From the NCBI GenBank assembly GCA_003427395.1, contig BFEA01000113.1, forward strand, positions 1,756,552-1,809,680: a stretch of DNA of 53,129 nt, given 5' to 3'. The notes beneath the pieces were generated by a model. That model was given only the letters and a program-made list of their open reading frames with translations, searched no databases and was not told the DNA's origin. Source of the DNA: Chara braunii. Taxonomy: Eukaryota > Streptophyta > Charophyceae > Charales > Characeae. Numbering within the stretch: position 1 is the first letter of the stretch; the number at the start of each line of letters is the position of its first letter. This document shows positions 1 to 11,186 of this stretch, piece after piece. The translations under genes were made by a program, and so were the position numbers.

Positions 1-33
<33 letters not shown>
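1..33. repeat. (CA)n microsatellite at window edge
   Basis: Uninterrupted CA dinucleotides run from the first base. The other edge of the window (53109-53129) is also a GT microsatellite, so the contig is cut inside simple repeats at both ends. Confidence 0.97.
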
Positions 34-36
<3 letters not shown>

Positions 37-1100
37 AATTCACCACTGTCGCTGCAAGATTCCGAAGAATCTAGGTGCTGGATGGCAATCTTCTCACGCA
101 ACCTCAATTTCGGGTCATCCACGAATTACGACGATAACCAAAAAGGAAAAACTGAGCACGATTGACTTAATAATCACCTGGTAGAGTACACCGCTATGAC
201 TTTACTCTCCCTCACCTACACAGACGCACAACAAAACGCATCCAAAGACCGAGAAAGAAAGGTAAACGCACGTGCCCGAGCGTCGTGCGGGAAAAACGCG
301 CCTCGGCGGAAGGAAACGAATCAAGCATCTCCACTGAGCATTCAGAGGCTGTGACCCGAGATCGGCTCCACACACGTTGACGATAGCGCCAAGCACTCCA
401 ATCAGAAGGGTGTACTTGATGAATTGAGAAAATCCACCGCCAGAATGACACGTTCCTCCTTGTAGCTGCCTCAACCTCGTCTACCAGCAGCTCATCGTTC
501 GACGCTGCATTCGCCCGCTAAAACGAGGACGACACAGACGACCATTGCTGGCTCCCCACCATGCTGTGAAGCGAGAGGGCGACGGGAGAGAGGAGACCGC
601 CGCCCCCTACCGCGAACGGCGAGAGGACGGCAGCCTCTCCAACCCAATCCCTCCACCAAGATAGCATATGGCTTCCTTCCTTCAATTTCAACACTGACGA
701 CGCAGGGGCTCAGATTAGCTGGCCACCCGTGATCGGTTGATCGATGAAAAGGATGAATGGCCGGATGGGCGCAGAGAGAGCCGGCTCCGCCAGGTCAAGA
801 CGCACGGACGCGCGCGCGCGCCCGCCCGCGAGGAGACTGCCTCTGTTAGCAGAAACAACCGACTTGCCATGTTTGCCGGACAGACCCAAGCGCGTGTTCC
901 CGCGCCCCCACGTATGAGCGGAGTTGCCGCCTACTGCCGGCGGGGTTGGTCGGGCGTGGCGCCATGAGCTCTGACAGCAAACAACACAGGCGATATCTGC
1001 GCTGACCTGCGCGAGGCGCGAAACATCGGGTGCGCACACCGGACGGGTCTGTAGTTCTTCGATGGCGTCTAGCTCGCGACCGCTGATGGCCATCAACGTG
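34..1100. other. GC-rich stretch without a recognisable gene
   Basis: The stretch is CpG-rich, especially 480-1090. Minus-strand open frames lie at 202-474 (90 codons) and 710-1096 (128 codons). Neither resembles a family I know, and both are of a length expected by chance in GC-rich DNA. It could be the promoter or first-exon side of a gene outside the window, but nothing seen proves that. Confidence 0.4.
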
Positions 1101-1215
1101 TGATCATTCGGCGTCGCGAACGACAGCGTCTCATTAGAAGGCGAGAGTTCTCGCTTTCCATTGGATACGACTCTTGCTCTCCTCTCGAAAACCCGTCCTT
1201 CTCGGAAGACCCGTT

Positions 1216-1265
1216 AACCAAGACTTCGTGCCAGGATCTCGAAAAGAACCAAGACTTCGTGCCAG
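1216..1265 (+). repeat. Short direct repeat, 19 bp twice
   Basis: The word AACCAAGACTTCGTGCCAG occurs at 1216-1234 and again at 1247-1265, 31 bp apart. The rest of 1100-1554 holds no gene I recognise. Confidence 0.8.
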
Positions 1266-1554
1266 CGTCCTACTCAGGTTCTTTGGCCAACTGGCCGGCA
1301 GCAGCAGAACGAGGCCACGCATCTGTTGTCCAGCAGCAGGAGGCAAATTATTGCAGCATGCATGAGGATCACAATTCGGTCCAGCAGCAAGAGGCAACAG
1401 CCTGCCACACCCTTGGAAGTCAACAGGAGGCTCATTCGCGCCTATGGTCCTTTTATGTTTATCCAGGTCTCCCATTCCGATATTTGGGAGGGACCCGGTA
1501 AGCCGCAATGGTACAAACGGCGTCATTTTGAGGAGGGCTCATTATAGCCGGGCC

Positions 1555-1577
1555 TTTTTTTTTTTTTTTTTTTTTTT
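1555..1577 (-). repeat. Poly(T), read as a poly(A) tail on the minus strand
   Basis: There are 23 T in a row. On the minus strand the sequence before the A-run reads GATTGTGTTCCTTCGGT. GATTGTGTTCC also ends LINE-2 at 10795-10805, so this may be the tail of a very short, 5'-truncated LINE copy. No coding part is visible. Confidence 0.5.
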
Positions 1578-1647
1578 ACCGAAGGAACACAATCAATGGA
1601 AGGAGCGCTGTTTCAGGGCCGGTAGCATAGCGCTCCGGTTTCAGCGC

Positions 1648-1673
1648 CGCTACGCGGACCCCCTCGCGTAGCG
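1648..1673. repeat. GC-rich palindrome (9-bp arms)
   Basis: CGCTACGCG (1648-1656) and CGCGTAGCG (1665-1673) are perfect inverted repeats around an 8-nt spacer, and imperfect pairing continues outward (AGCG/CGCT). The flanks 1580-2093 hold no recognised gene. Confidence 0.85.
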
Positions 1674-2093
1674 CTGTTCGTCTGAGAACCCCGCCGCCAT
1701 GACGGGGCACAGAAAGATGGTAACGCGCACTCCTTTACAAGAGTGGAGACACTGTCTCAAGTCGTTACCACCGCCGATCAGTCCCATAGGATGGGCGATG
1801 TAGGTGTACTCATAGCGCCACTTACACCGGAAGAGGATACTTTCGGACATACTTCAGGATGCACTCCCGGGGACAGTCACGCGCAGTGCAAGTAAAGCGT
1901 CTCTATTGTCTCTGGTGTATCGGAAGAGTTCAGTGTCAATAGCCAAGTTACCATGAGGAAGGGGATCAATGCTGTAGTGATGAAGTTTCCAGAAGAGGGA
2001 GCTCGCACTCGATTCTGCACGCCCGCCACGCCGAATGAAGGAGCGATAACCGAGTAGGTCGGGGAAGTGGTACGTCGGTGATTTCACCCTCAC

Positions 2094-2513
2094 TTACCTA
2101 AAAGTTACCACAGTAACCTGCCTTTTCGGATTAGGAAAAGAGGGATTGCGTACTCGTCCGGAGGTAGACGGGGGCCTGGAGTGTTCTGAACCAGCCAAGT
2201 GGGATGCGGTAGGGTTATGCCAAGAGATACTGCATCAGAAACGTAATGGTTATCGCGGTAATATGTTTTTCCGGAATGAGAGCGAGAGGAAAGGTGTAAT
2301 CCATTACCTAAAAGTTACCACAGTAACTCGCTCTTTCGAAATAGGAAAAGCGCAATTGCGTACTCGTCCGGAGGTAGACGGGGGTCTGGAGTGTTCTGAA
2401 CCAGCCAGGTGAGATCCGGTAGGGTTATGCCAGAAGATACTGCATCAGAAACGCAATAGTTACCGCGGTAACATGGTTTCCAGAATGGGAGCGAGAGGAA
2501 AGGTGTAATCCAT
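2094..2513 (+). repeat. Tandem direct duplication, period 210 bp
   Basis: Unit 1 is 2094-2303 and unit 2 is 2304-2513. Both begin TTACCTAAAAGTTACCACAG, share the internal word CGTCCGGAGGTAGACGGGGG and end GGTGTAATCCATT. Divergence is low but real: scattered substitutions and no large indel. An open frame (2146-2412) crosses both units, but it follows from the duplication and shows no known domain. Confidence 0.92.
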
Positions 2514-2526
2514 TCGGGATCCGAGT

Positions 2527-2530
2527 GCAG

Positions 2531-2578
<48 letters not shown>

Positions 2579-2596
2579 GGAGAAAGAGAGAGAGAG

Positions 2597-2670
<74 letters not shown>
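2527..2670. repeat. (GA)n-rich microsatellite
   Basis: Imperfect AG/GA dinucleotides with GAAAGA interruptions run for about 140 bp. The Arg/Glu-rich and Ser/Leu-rich open frames across it are repeat artefacts. Confidence 0.95.
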
Positions 2671-2671
<1 letters not shown>

Positions 2672-3559
2672 TCCTTGTACACATTCGTTTTCTGTTCACG
2701 AAGACTCGACACTCTGATTATGAATGTATACAAGATATACTTCCGGTCTGGTGCGGCCAAAATGTATGCAGGTACCCATTCGTGTTCCTGGCACTAACCA
2801 TCGGATATACGCTTATCATCAACAGGTAAGTCGATCCTACTGTCCGACCTTCGTCGAGGACAGGTACGGGAAAACGCGACATTGCTCTCCCCTGATGAAA
2901 GCAGCGCATATAAAATTTCGCTCCGATTGAAACTTGAGCGATGACAACATCCTAGAGATCTGCTACATAGTCGCCAGGAGCAAGTGGATCCGGAGTCTGC
3001 AATAGTTGCCACAGGACTTACATGTTGGATCTTACCTTAGGACGCTCGGCTACACCGGGTCGATGGTGCGGTTTTCGGAATCGAGGGAAGCAGTGTCCCC
3101 CGATTTAAGGAGGGAGGGAAAGGCAAGCGGTGATAAAGAATTACAGTGGGGAAAGTCGAGCTTGTTTGAAAGGGCACAAAGGGAGAGGAAATTACTTACT
3201 TCTTCTGACAAAATTGGCTGTTGATCTCTCTCAAGTTGTTTCCCTCACACGCTGCTCAGGTTCGAAAGGGGTTAGCTGGCAAGCTTATAGCGGCGCTGAC
3301 TCGAGGGAGTTGGTAGTGGGAGGATCATTAAAGTAAAAAAAAAAATTAAAGAGCTAGATTGCGTGTAGGCACCGGAGGGGTGACAGATCCGAAGTTTTAA
3401 TTGGTGGGAAAAGGCACAGGGCTGTCCAAAGGGGGCAGGGAAGCACTGTATTCTAACACGTAAGAGGTGGTACCCCAAAGAGAAGCAAGGTAGCAGTAAG
3501 ACGAGGCATGAGCAGCGTGGGAAGGGGAAGAGTTTGGGCAAGAAAGGAATTTAAGTGGC
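2671..3559. other. No gene recognised; possibly the 5' flank or 5' UTR of LINE-1
   Basis: I see no protein similarity on either strand. The stretch directly precedes the first recognisable ORF1 codons of LINE-1 at about 3560, so part of it may be that element's 5' untranslated region. No target-site duplication could be picked out by eye. Confidence 0.35.
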
Positions 3560-4318
3560 GTGAGTTCCGGAATCCAAGGCCTAACATGGTGGAAGCAATC
3601 CTCTCGGCTGTATGAGTACAGTCCCAGCAGTTGGTCCATGGTCCCAGGGTTGGGGATCCAAACGAGTCTGACTGAGGGTGAGAGACAATGGGAAGCTAGA
3701 AACTTGCAACGCTCAGTTAAGGATGACTTAATTCGGGCATATGAAAACAGGTGGAATGCAAAGAAACTCTTCCAACCCGGGCTTCGCAGGGGCAGAGTCA
3801 AATTCTAAGGTGCGAACGTGGCCTCTTATGTGGCAAAGGCGAAGGAGATTGCGGACTGGCTCGTGCAACAGAAGGAACTAAGCATCAAATTGGCGGACAA
3901 GGTGTATGTAGTCTCCTTCAAGTCGAGGTTATCCAGACAAGAATTACAAGAGGCTCGAATTTTGGAGGCAGAGTCGAAGTTCTGGATACTGGCCCTTAGA
4001 GTTCCGCTCGACAAGTACTACTTCCTAAGAAGAGCAGTGAGAGGGGTTTTCAGAGATGTTCTTGAGATGCACTCACCATAATACGACAAAGACAGACCAA
4101 AATTAATGAATGTAAAGTTTGACATGCCTCCCGAAGCTCAGTCCAAAATAGATGATGAGCTGGTCATCCAGTCTCGAAAAGGTACCTGCTGGAAAGTGGA
4201 AATTGCTTCACAGAGCATCTTCAGAACCAGAAACGGTCAACAGCCAGGGACCCAGGCAACAAACAAGCAGATGTTCCGGCGCCACCCTCAGCAGGACAGC
4301 ATCCTCAAGGACAAGTAG
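3560..4318 (+). pseudogene. LINE-1 ORF1, N-terminal part
   Basis: One reading frame runs through two in-frame stops (3806-3808 and 4079-4081). It contains the segments DLIRAYE, RRGRVK and NVASYVAK in the same order as the fragment at 13812-14378, so the two are homologous. A basic stretch follows (YDKDRPKLMNVKF, near 4082-4120). In plant LINEs, ORF1 is an RNA-binding protein that packages element RNA. I see no CCHC knuckle here, although LINE-3 has one. The true start is unknown. Confidence 0.65.
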
Positions 4319-5365
4319 TATCTCGTATCTCCAGACAGTCCACACAAGCGCAGCCCTCCAGGGAAGTAGAGGGGCGAAACGGGCACCAGTTGCAGCAGCA
4401 GCAGATACCAGCCACCGGCCACCAATGGAACCAGGGAATCAGTCCAACCAGTTGCCAGGAAGCACAGAGGGGAACTTCGATTTACCCCAGGCTCCCACAA
4501 CATCAACAGCAGCTTAGCAACCAGGCCTGTGGTCCTGCGGACCCCTGGGCCCAGGGAGGGGACCAAACTGAAGGATACCAGCTGTGGGGATAGGAAAATC
4601 ACCAGGAGCAGGGTTGCCAATGTCAACCCCTTGGAACGCAAGAATGTAGTGGCCAGGGGAAGAAGGAGGTTACAACAGAGTACACAACACTCAGATGTCT
4701 GGGCCAGGTGCTGCCCCAGGGATTCAGGGACCCTCGACGCATGGGAACTGGCAAGAGCACCACTGGTACAAACGAGAGACAGAGGTCAGCGGGGCTTACC
4801 AGGCACATAGATTTATGCAGCAGCAGCTGGGACAGCAGGAGCAGGGGCAGGCAGTTTTCGAGAACAGATTGGTCAGGGCAGGCATTTTGGACAGGTGGAG
4901 CATCCGGTCCCAGGCTATCCTTCAGCAGATTATGACTGGCGGAAACTGAATTATATAGCACAGGGGAGAGGAAACCCCTCCATGGACTTCTCGAGATGGG
5001 ATGCCCGGGGAGGGGCGAACAGATGAAGAACAAGGTCGAGCAGCACGAGGTGGGACGCATGGAAGGAAGACCCACACAGAGCGAGAGGGGCTATCTCTGA
5101 ACCGTGGAGGCAAGACCCCCAATTACACAACTCGAGACGGAGAGAAGAAGAGGAGGCCGCGCAGGGGAGAACCCCGTGCAATCCTCTAGCTCGAGCAGAA
5201 GTAATCCAAGAGGAATTATCAAAGACCTCAGTCACGTCCCGCTCAAGGATTAGATGGGGCAGTGAATGCTGTGAGGAAGGATACGGCTCGTCCCAGCAGG
5301 ATGATGACTCATCTTCCCTGAAGAGCTCAGCAGCGTCGGGGCAGGGCACTCGGAATAGACAGGAA
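4319..5365 (+). pseudogene. LINE-1 ORF1 linker, decayed Gln/Pro-rich region
   Basis: The region lies between the two recognisable parts of ORF1. Short frames rich in Gln, Pro and Ser (for example QQQQIPATGHQWNQG near 4390) shift from frame to frame, as expected of a low-complexity linker broken by indels. It has no independent domain. Confidence 0.45.
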
Positions 5366-6031
5366 GTGGGAAGCAGACGTGTTCCGAATAGGGGTCAGCG
5401 AGCGGAGACCTTTGAAAGGAACAAAATGGAAGTTGTTCAGAGGTGCTTGGTCCCGCTTCTCTGCACAAGCTCCGCTCAGGGCATTTGCTTCCTAGCGATC
5501 GCAAACGAAGCAGATGTTTCTGTTATCTCCTCGGCACCAATAGACAGGTCCCCTACTCCGACGCTGATCTTAGAGGAAACGAAGAAGCTGTTCGGGGCGC
5601 ATGCCCCGATCACGCTCATTCCACATACCGAGATGGCGAATGTGATAGTGGAAACAATCCAAGGATATACGAAGATGTACTTCCCGCTGTTAGATGCGAG
5701 AATATCGCAAGAGACGGCGAGCCTGCTGTCCCAGTCCGGTATTCGCTGGTGCCACATGTATCTGGTCAGGGAACGAAATCAGCAGGAGCTAGACCTCATC
5801 AACGTCATACCGGACATATCTGCGTTGATCCTATTAAACATCAACGAGAAGTTGTCTTCGGAGGAGAACATGCATTCCAGTTTCTTGGCAGGAAAATTGA
5901 CAGAAGAGTGGAAGTCCCTCTCCAAGGCTAGCTCGGTAAGAAGCAGGTCACAGCATAGATCAAGAGACTCCGCCGTTAGAAGTAGGATGTCGCTGGTACA
6001 GTCGGAACAGCAGTCGTGGGAGTCCGAATAA
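5366..6031 (+). CDS. LINE-1 ORF1, C-terminal domain (221 codons open)
   Basis: The frame is intact to a TAA 49 bp before the endonuclease ORF. It contains the segment YFPLLDARISQETASLL, which has the same position and pattern as FYAFLDARPLSKDQLREL in LINE-3 ORF1. The domain therefore recurs in two divergent LINEs and always lies just before the endonuclease. The C-terminus is Arg/Ser-rich (about residues 185-221), suggesting nucleic-acid contact. I know no name for the domain. The true N-terminus probably lies upstream in the linker; 5366 is only the first ATG of the open part. Confidence 0.6.
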   Translation: MGSRRVPNRGQRAETFERNKMEVVQRCLVPLLCTSSAQGICFLAIANEADVSVISSAPIDRSPTPTLILEETKKLFGAHAPITLIPHTEMANVIVETIQGYTKMYFPLLDARISQETASLLSQSGIRWCHMYLVRERNQQELDLINVIPDISALILLNINEKLSSEENMHSSFLAGKLTEEWKSLSKASSVRSRSQHRSRDSAVRSRMSLVQSEQQSWESE

Positions 6032-6080
6032 CAGGCACACAACAACCGCATCCAATCGCAGGCGGTCACAAGTACGGTGG

Positions 6081-7169
6081 ATGGATAAGATTCGGGCAGC
6101 CACCTGGAACATCCGAGGCTTGGGAGACACCAATGGGAGGTCCAAAAGGAGCAGACTGAAGAGCTGGCTTCACGAGTGGAAAATTAATTGCATTTTTCTT
6201 CAAGAAACTAAACTAGACGAAGAAAAACTCAAGGAGTTCGTTCGATGGTGGGAGGGGCCACAGATTTGGGCTCCGGCACAGGGTAGCCGAGGGGGAGTGG
6301 GGATCTTACTCCATAGGGATCTCCAGGCGCACGTGATAGACTCTGAGGCGGACCTACGGGGTAGATGGGCATGGATGAAGGTAGTAATCGGGAACGAGGA
6401 ATGGGCGTTGATGACGGTGTACGCGCCAATAGCGCCCGGAAAAAAAACAAAGTTCTTTTCTAAATTCATGCAGCACGTTCCTCAAGTGGATAGATTGATG
6501 GTAGCGAGAGACTGGAACGTCTCACTGGACGAAGCCCTGAGGCCGGGGGCTCCGTCAGCAAACAGGAATGATGTCAGAACTCTCCTAGACTTTAGTGCTG
6601 AGCTAGCGCTGTCCGATCCGTTTCCCATCTTGAACCCGGGGGAGGCTGGCTACACATGGTTTTCACATCTCAGCAGGGATAGACAAGTGGTGACTAGGAG
6701 GCGACTGGATTACTTCCTAGTGGTAGACCAAGTAATGGACAGGATCACCTCAGTCCGGGAGGTCAGTCAGACCCTATCTGAGCACAAACCGGTTGTGGCG
6801 GATATTCGGCTCCACCTGGAGGATGAGAGAGGCAAGGGGTTCTTCCGCCTCAACAACCAAGTCTTGAAGGTTCCGGGGGTGAGTGAGTGGATCTCAGATC
6901 ACATGGCCAAATGGGAAGCAGCAAAACCACATTTCGACTCCACAGATTGGCTCGACGGGGGCATCTCAATCACGTTCGGGGTCCTTGATGCAATCTCAAG
7001 AATCCTGGCGAGAGAGAGAAACAAGAAGGAGGCCAATTTCAAGAAGAGGGTGGAAGAGGCCGAGGAGCGAATGGAAGGTCACCCAATATCAGTTATGGTG
7101 TGGGCGGCGGAACGGGAGAAGAGGTTGGAAGAGTGGGACAACTTTCAGGAGGACAAACAAAGATGGTGA
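6081..7169 (+). pseudogene. LINE-1 ORF2: AP-type endonuclease (EEP fold)
   Basis: This domain nicks target DNA to start target-primed reverse transcription. Visible motifs: TWNIRGLG near the N-terminus, QETKL (metal-binding Glu), ARDWN in place of the usual GADWN, RRLDYFLV, and SEHKPVV in place of the usual SDH-P-V, so the Asp before the catalytic His has become Glu. The 362-codon frame is open, but after about 7140 it leaves the frame that carries RT, which starts by 7100. A frameshift in the 7100-7169 overlap separates the two domains. The start ATG at 6081 follows the ORF1 stop by 49 bp. Confidence 0.85.
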
Positions 7170-10100
7170 ACGAGATGCTCAAAGACAAAGGAATCGAGAC
7201 ACATGACAAGATGATAAAAGATACCTTTCGGAAGCTACTGCCCAACAGATCTCATCACCAGATGGTTGAACTAAGGCACCCTTTCAACGAGTCCGCACCA
7301 ACAACGGGCACAGCTGCAGGAATGCTGCAGTACGCAAGGTTGTACTATGAGGATGTGCTCTCCACGAGACGTCCCCAAGATGATGTAAACTCTGATCTCT
7401 CAAGGTCCTCTGTCACGTGGGACAGCACGACAGTCCAGCTAAGTACTATAACAAGATTGGACTTAGATCGCCCGCTCACGCTGGAAGAAGTCACACAGAC
7501 ACTGAAAACAATGGTCAGGGGGAAGTCACCCGGGGTGGATGGCCTCACTGTGGAGTTCTACGTAGCCAATTGGGGAGCTTTCGGGGAGTCGCTGGTGAAA
7601 CTTTTCAACGAAGTGACGACGGGAGGTAAATTGGGAAAGGGGATGATACACGGCGTGATTTAAGTGTTGTTTAAGAAGGGGGACAAGGCTGAAGTGAGGA
7701 ATTGGCGGTCGATATCGCTGCTGAACGTCTCTTACAAAATCCTCGCTAAATCTCTAGTGCAAAGACTCTCGAAGTATCTCCCGACATTGGTGAAGAAAGA
7801 TCAAGGAGCCTTTGTGCAGGGTAGGTCCATCTTCAACAACATCGTGACAGCGATCGAGGCCTTGGAGACTGTTCAAAATGAGAACCTAGAGATGGCGGTT
7901 CTCTTGCTGGATCTGGAGAAAGCCTATGATAAAGTTGGATGGGCCTTCGTCCTCACTACGCTGAGAAGAATGGGGTTCGGAAGGAGTTTCTGCGCTTGGA
8001 TCATCGCCATGTACACCTTCTCGACGTCAGCAGTAATGATCAACGGACATCTATTCACCTCTTTCGTCCTCACAAGATCACTCCATCAAGGGTGCCTGCT
8101 GGCTCCGCTAGTCTTCGTACTGCAGCTCGAAGTGCTCCTTAACAAGATCCGCAGAAACCAGGTGGTTAGAGTCTTGAGTCTGCACAGCAGGGAAGAATGC
8201 AAAGTCAAGGCACTAGCGGATGACTTGTTTGTGTTGAGTGAAAACTCGAAGACCTCGCTGTCAACTCTGAAGAGCATACTGAGAGAATATTCCTTCCTGT
8301 CCGAGGCTACAGTCAACTGGAACAAGTCCACTTACCTGTTGCCAACAGATTTCAGACTAGAGGTAAAATGAGGGATGAAGAGGGTTGAGAAGGGTGAAGA
8401 GGAAAGGTTTTTGGGTGTACTAATCAGCCTCCAAGTTGATGCATCGACGCAGGGAGAAATACTACAGCAAAGGATCTCGAATAGACTGAGGACGTGGGGT
8501 GTGGTCTGGCATCTCTCAATTGTAGGGAGGGCTTTGGATACCAACGTAGCCCTGTACTCCACCCTCTGGTTCGTGTCAACGGTGAGAGAAATTGTTGTTG
8601 GAGTGCTGAAGGTGATCAGGAGACTGGTGACCCGCTTCATTTGGAAGCCAAGAGCTAAACAGGACGACTCATTCATTTCTAAGGTGGCCCTCGATACGCT
8701 CTCCTTCCCACGGGAAGAAGGAGGTCTAGGACTTATGGACCCAGCACGCAGGAACCAAGCACAACATAGAGGTTGGGTAGCAAAGGTGGCCACGCTGGGC
8801 CCAAGCGAACACTGGGTGGTCCTAGCTGAGCGTATCCTAGCAAGAGAGTGGGAGTTGGCCAGACCCAAGGATGCCTGGGCCTGTCTGTTCATGACATCCT
8901 TCAGAAAGAGGAGACTAAAGTCCTGTTTTTGGGAGGCAATCAGGAAGGCATGGAACAAGCTGCCTCCGGATGTACAGAAACCTCCATCCACAAAGGAGGA
9001 GGTGCTCCTCCAACTGCTGTTCGACAACCCGGAGATTCGGAACCAGAACGGGGTCCCCTTCAAAGCGGACGGATCCGCAGGCACATTTGGGCAGTCGTGG
9101 GTAAAGAGAGGGGTAATCCGCATAGAAGATCTCTGGTCCATAATTTTCGGAAGCTGGAAACCGCTCGCAGAGGTAAAAGTGGTGCTCAAAAGTCTTCAGC
9201 AAGTGGAGGTCCATTGGAGGGGAATCATAGACACGATCCCCCGAGAGTGGCTGCTGTTACTGGGACCGGAGGGGCTGGACCCCCCAGGTACGTGGTATGT
9301 TCCGAACTCGGAGCCAAATAACACGCTGTGGAAGGTCATTGAGATCCTCCCCAACGGTTTTAGGCGAGAGGAGAAATGGCACTGCAAGGACACGGCCAAC
9401 ATTCTGTCCAGGGCAGAAGAGGAAACAGTAACGGTGTGGGATAACCCTGCGCAGGCGAGAGTGGTTGAGACAAGACACAAGAACCCATCAGGACTCACCT
9501 TAACGTGGGTTGGTAGGGTCCCACTACGATGTCTAACCATTGACCCGACGGCCTGGAGCTGGTCAGCCAGAAACGCGAATGATACGGAGTTGACGCTGCA
9601 AAATTACACAGTAGCCTAGGGCTATCAGCAGTCAAAAGGCTAACTGAAGTCGCCGGCCCAGACAACAATCCCTCGATGGCAGGCTGTCCGGGGGGAAGAT
9701 CTTTCAGATGCGGCACCAAAGTTCGAGCGTCTGTGGAAAACTCTCTGTGCCTTGCCAAATGGGAAACAGGTTAGCATACTCTGGTTTCTCTCCCTCATGG
9801 TAACTCCGTCGGCTGTGTGGCTGAGAAGTAAGGGAATGGAGGTTAGTCTGGGTTGCACAAGATGCAGGTGGCCTTTTGAGTCCACCAGACACCTCTGGTG
9901 GGAATGTCCAACTTCCAAACGAGTGTGGCAATGGTGGAACATTCACTGGAAGGAATTCGGAGGGCAGGGAGTGGAGTGGAACGAAGAGTGGGTTCTACTG
10001 GGTTTCCTCCCTGCTCACATGTCAGGGGCCAGAGGTTGGGGATACGTGGCGCATGTGGTGAGGGGTATTATCTGTCAGATCATCTGGGTGGACCGCAACA

Positions 10101-10345
10101 GATCCCGTTTTCAAAAGAAACCGTTCTCAGACAAGGAAATCAAGGGAGCAATCAAAAAGGGGCTGAGGCAAGCCATCCGTGTGGACTGGAGAAGGACGAC
10201 CAAGGCGGGCAGAGGAGGCATGAGACAGATCCGGTGGTTCATGCGTACATGGACAGCAAACCACCGGCTGGCCGAGATTCACTCAATCAAGGGTCTGGTG
10301 TTGTCCAATTGGCTTGCGGAAGGGGACTGTCCAGTTGGGAACTAA
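7100..10345 (+). pseudogene. LINE-1 ORF2: reverse transcriptase, thumb region and C-terminal zinc knuckle
   Basis: One frame continues for about 1080 codons, broken by stops at 7661-7663 (TAA), 8369-8371 (TGA), 9617-9619 (TAG) and 9641-9643 (TAA). RT motifs: KKGDKAEVRNWRSISLLN, QGAFVQGRSIFNN, motif A LLLDLEKAYDKVGWAF with its catalytic Asp, motif B LHQGCLLAPLVF, and motif C LADDLFVL with both Asp. The C-terminal end holds CTRC...H-LWWE-C (about 9853-9912), a C-x2-C-x8-H-x4-C knuckle of the type found after RT in plant LINEs (zf-RVT). The catalytic residues are intact, so the damage is mainly nonsense mutations. Confidence 0.88.
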
Positions 10346-10774
10346 TTTAGCTAGTTTGGTAGCAGTAGATTTGGGAACAGATTTAATCAGGGCACTCGAT
10401 TATCAGGGCCGCGGTAGGCTACTAGGGGAGTGCCTAGGTAGGTCCTAGATGCGTTTCCCTGGGCCGTGTTAGTCCCAGACATCGATTATGTCCAGCTTCA
10501 AAGTTATTGAAAGGTCCAAAGTAAACAGCAAAAGTATGGATAGGGGCAGACGCTCCTCACAGGCACCCATAGACAGAAGTACTGTATTTAGAGTTGCAAT
10601 TTGGTTAAATATAGGCGAAAACCTACAATAGGAACTGGGACTCATTAGAAGTGGGTCCCGCAGGCAATTGCCTGTAAGCTAAGCTGGCTGATGTTGTCAG
10701 ATAACCCGGGTTGAATTGTGAGGTCCCCGGCCTCTCCTTGCTATTTGTTAATGAACTGACGTGTGTTGTTCTGT
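10346..10774 (+). other. LINE-1 3' UTR with shared LINE tail motif
   Basis: Non-coding. At 10709-10734 it contains GAATTGTGAGGTCCCCGG followed by CCTC, a signature repeated at four other places in the window near LINE 3' ends. This is probably the 3' element recognised by the LINE's own RT. Confidence 0.7.
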
Positions 10775-10794
10775 AAAAAAAAAAAAAAAAAAAA
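10775..10794 (+). repeat. LINE-1 poly(A) tail
   Basis: Twenty A follow the 3' UTR. The next bases, GGAACACAATC, are the reverse complement of the end of LINE-2, so the two LINEs abut tail to tail. Confidence 0.8.
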
Positions 10795-11186
10795 GGAACA
10801 CAATCGAGGCCGGGGTCCTCACAGTTTACCCGGAAAATAGAACCTCTGGGAGCATTACCCAGTTTCGCTTTTGATGGGACCAACTAGGACCCAAGAGACC
10901 TTATCCTGGCAACAAAAACCTTCTCCTCCAAATCATAACCAGGTAGTAGTTAACCTACATAGACTAAGCCACACCCGCAGTACCAGCACAACCCATCTGC
11001 ATTACATTCTAAGAGTGAACTAAACGAATGTGAAGATCTCAAAAAGAAAGAATAACTATCAAAAAAAGGTACAACAACTACCATAATGCCATGACATTAC
11101 ATACACCAATACAACCAAAAGGATATTCTTCGTGGCCTAAAGCGGCCCTCAATCCTATCTCAAATCCTGACCGTCGTCTTAGTTTG

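Larger units (their letters stand above)
3560..10794 (+). mobile_element. LINE-1: L1-like LINE, nearly full length, inactivated
   Basis: Order: ORF1 N-terminal part (3560-4318), Gln-rich linker (to about 5365), ORF1 C-terminal part (5366-6031), AP-type endonuclease (6081-7169), reverse transcriptase to a C-terminal CCHC zinc knuckle (7100-10345), 3' UTR with the shared tail motif (10709-10734), and a 20-A tail (10775-10794). This is the plan of plant L1-clade elements that target-prime their own reverse transcription. ORF2 is broken by a frameshift between endonuclease and RT and by four in-frame stops in the RT part, so no full product can be made. The reading frame is otherwise kept for over 3 kb, so decay is moderate. 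The 5' end is uncertain by several hundred bases. Confidence 0.88.

Noticed and set aside
2425-2797. Ser-Leu or Arg-Glu rich frames on both strands
   Set aside because: Direct translation of a (GA)n tract.
7100-7169. Overlap of endonuclease and RT frames as a programmed frameshift
   Set aside because: No slippery heptamer was seen in the overlap; a simple indel explains it.
8332-9189. 285-codon minus-strand frame opposite LINE-1 RT
   Set aside because: Antisense shadow of ORF2; the plus strand carries the RT motifs.
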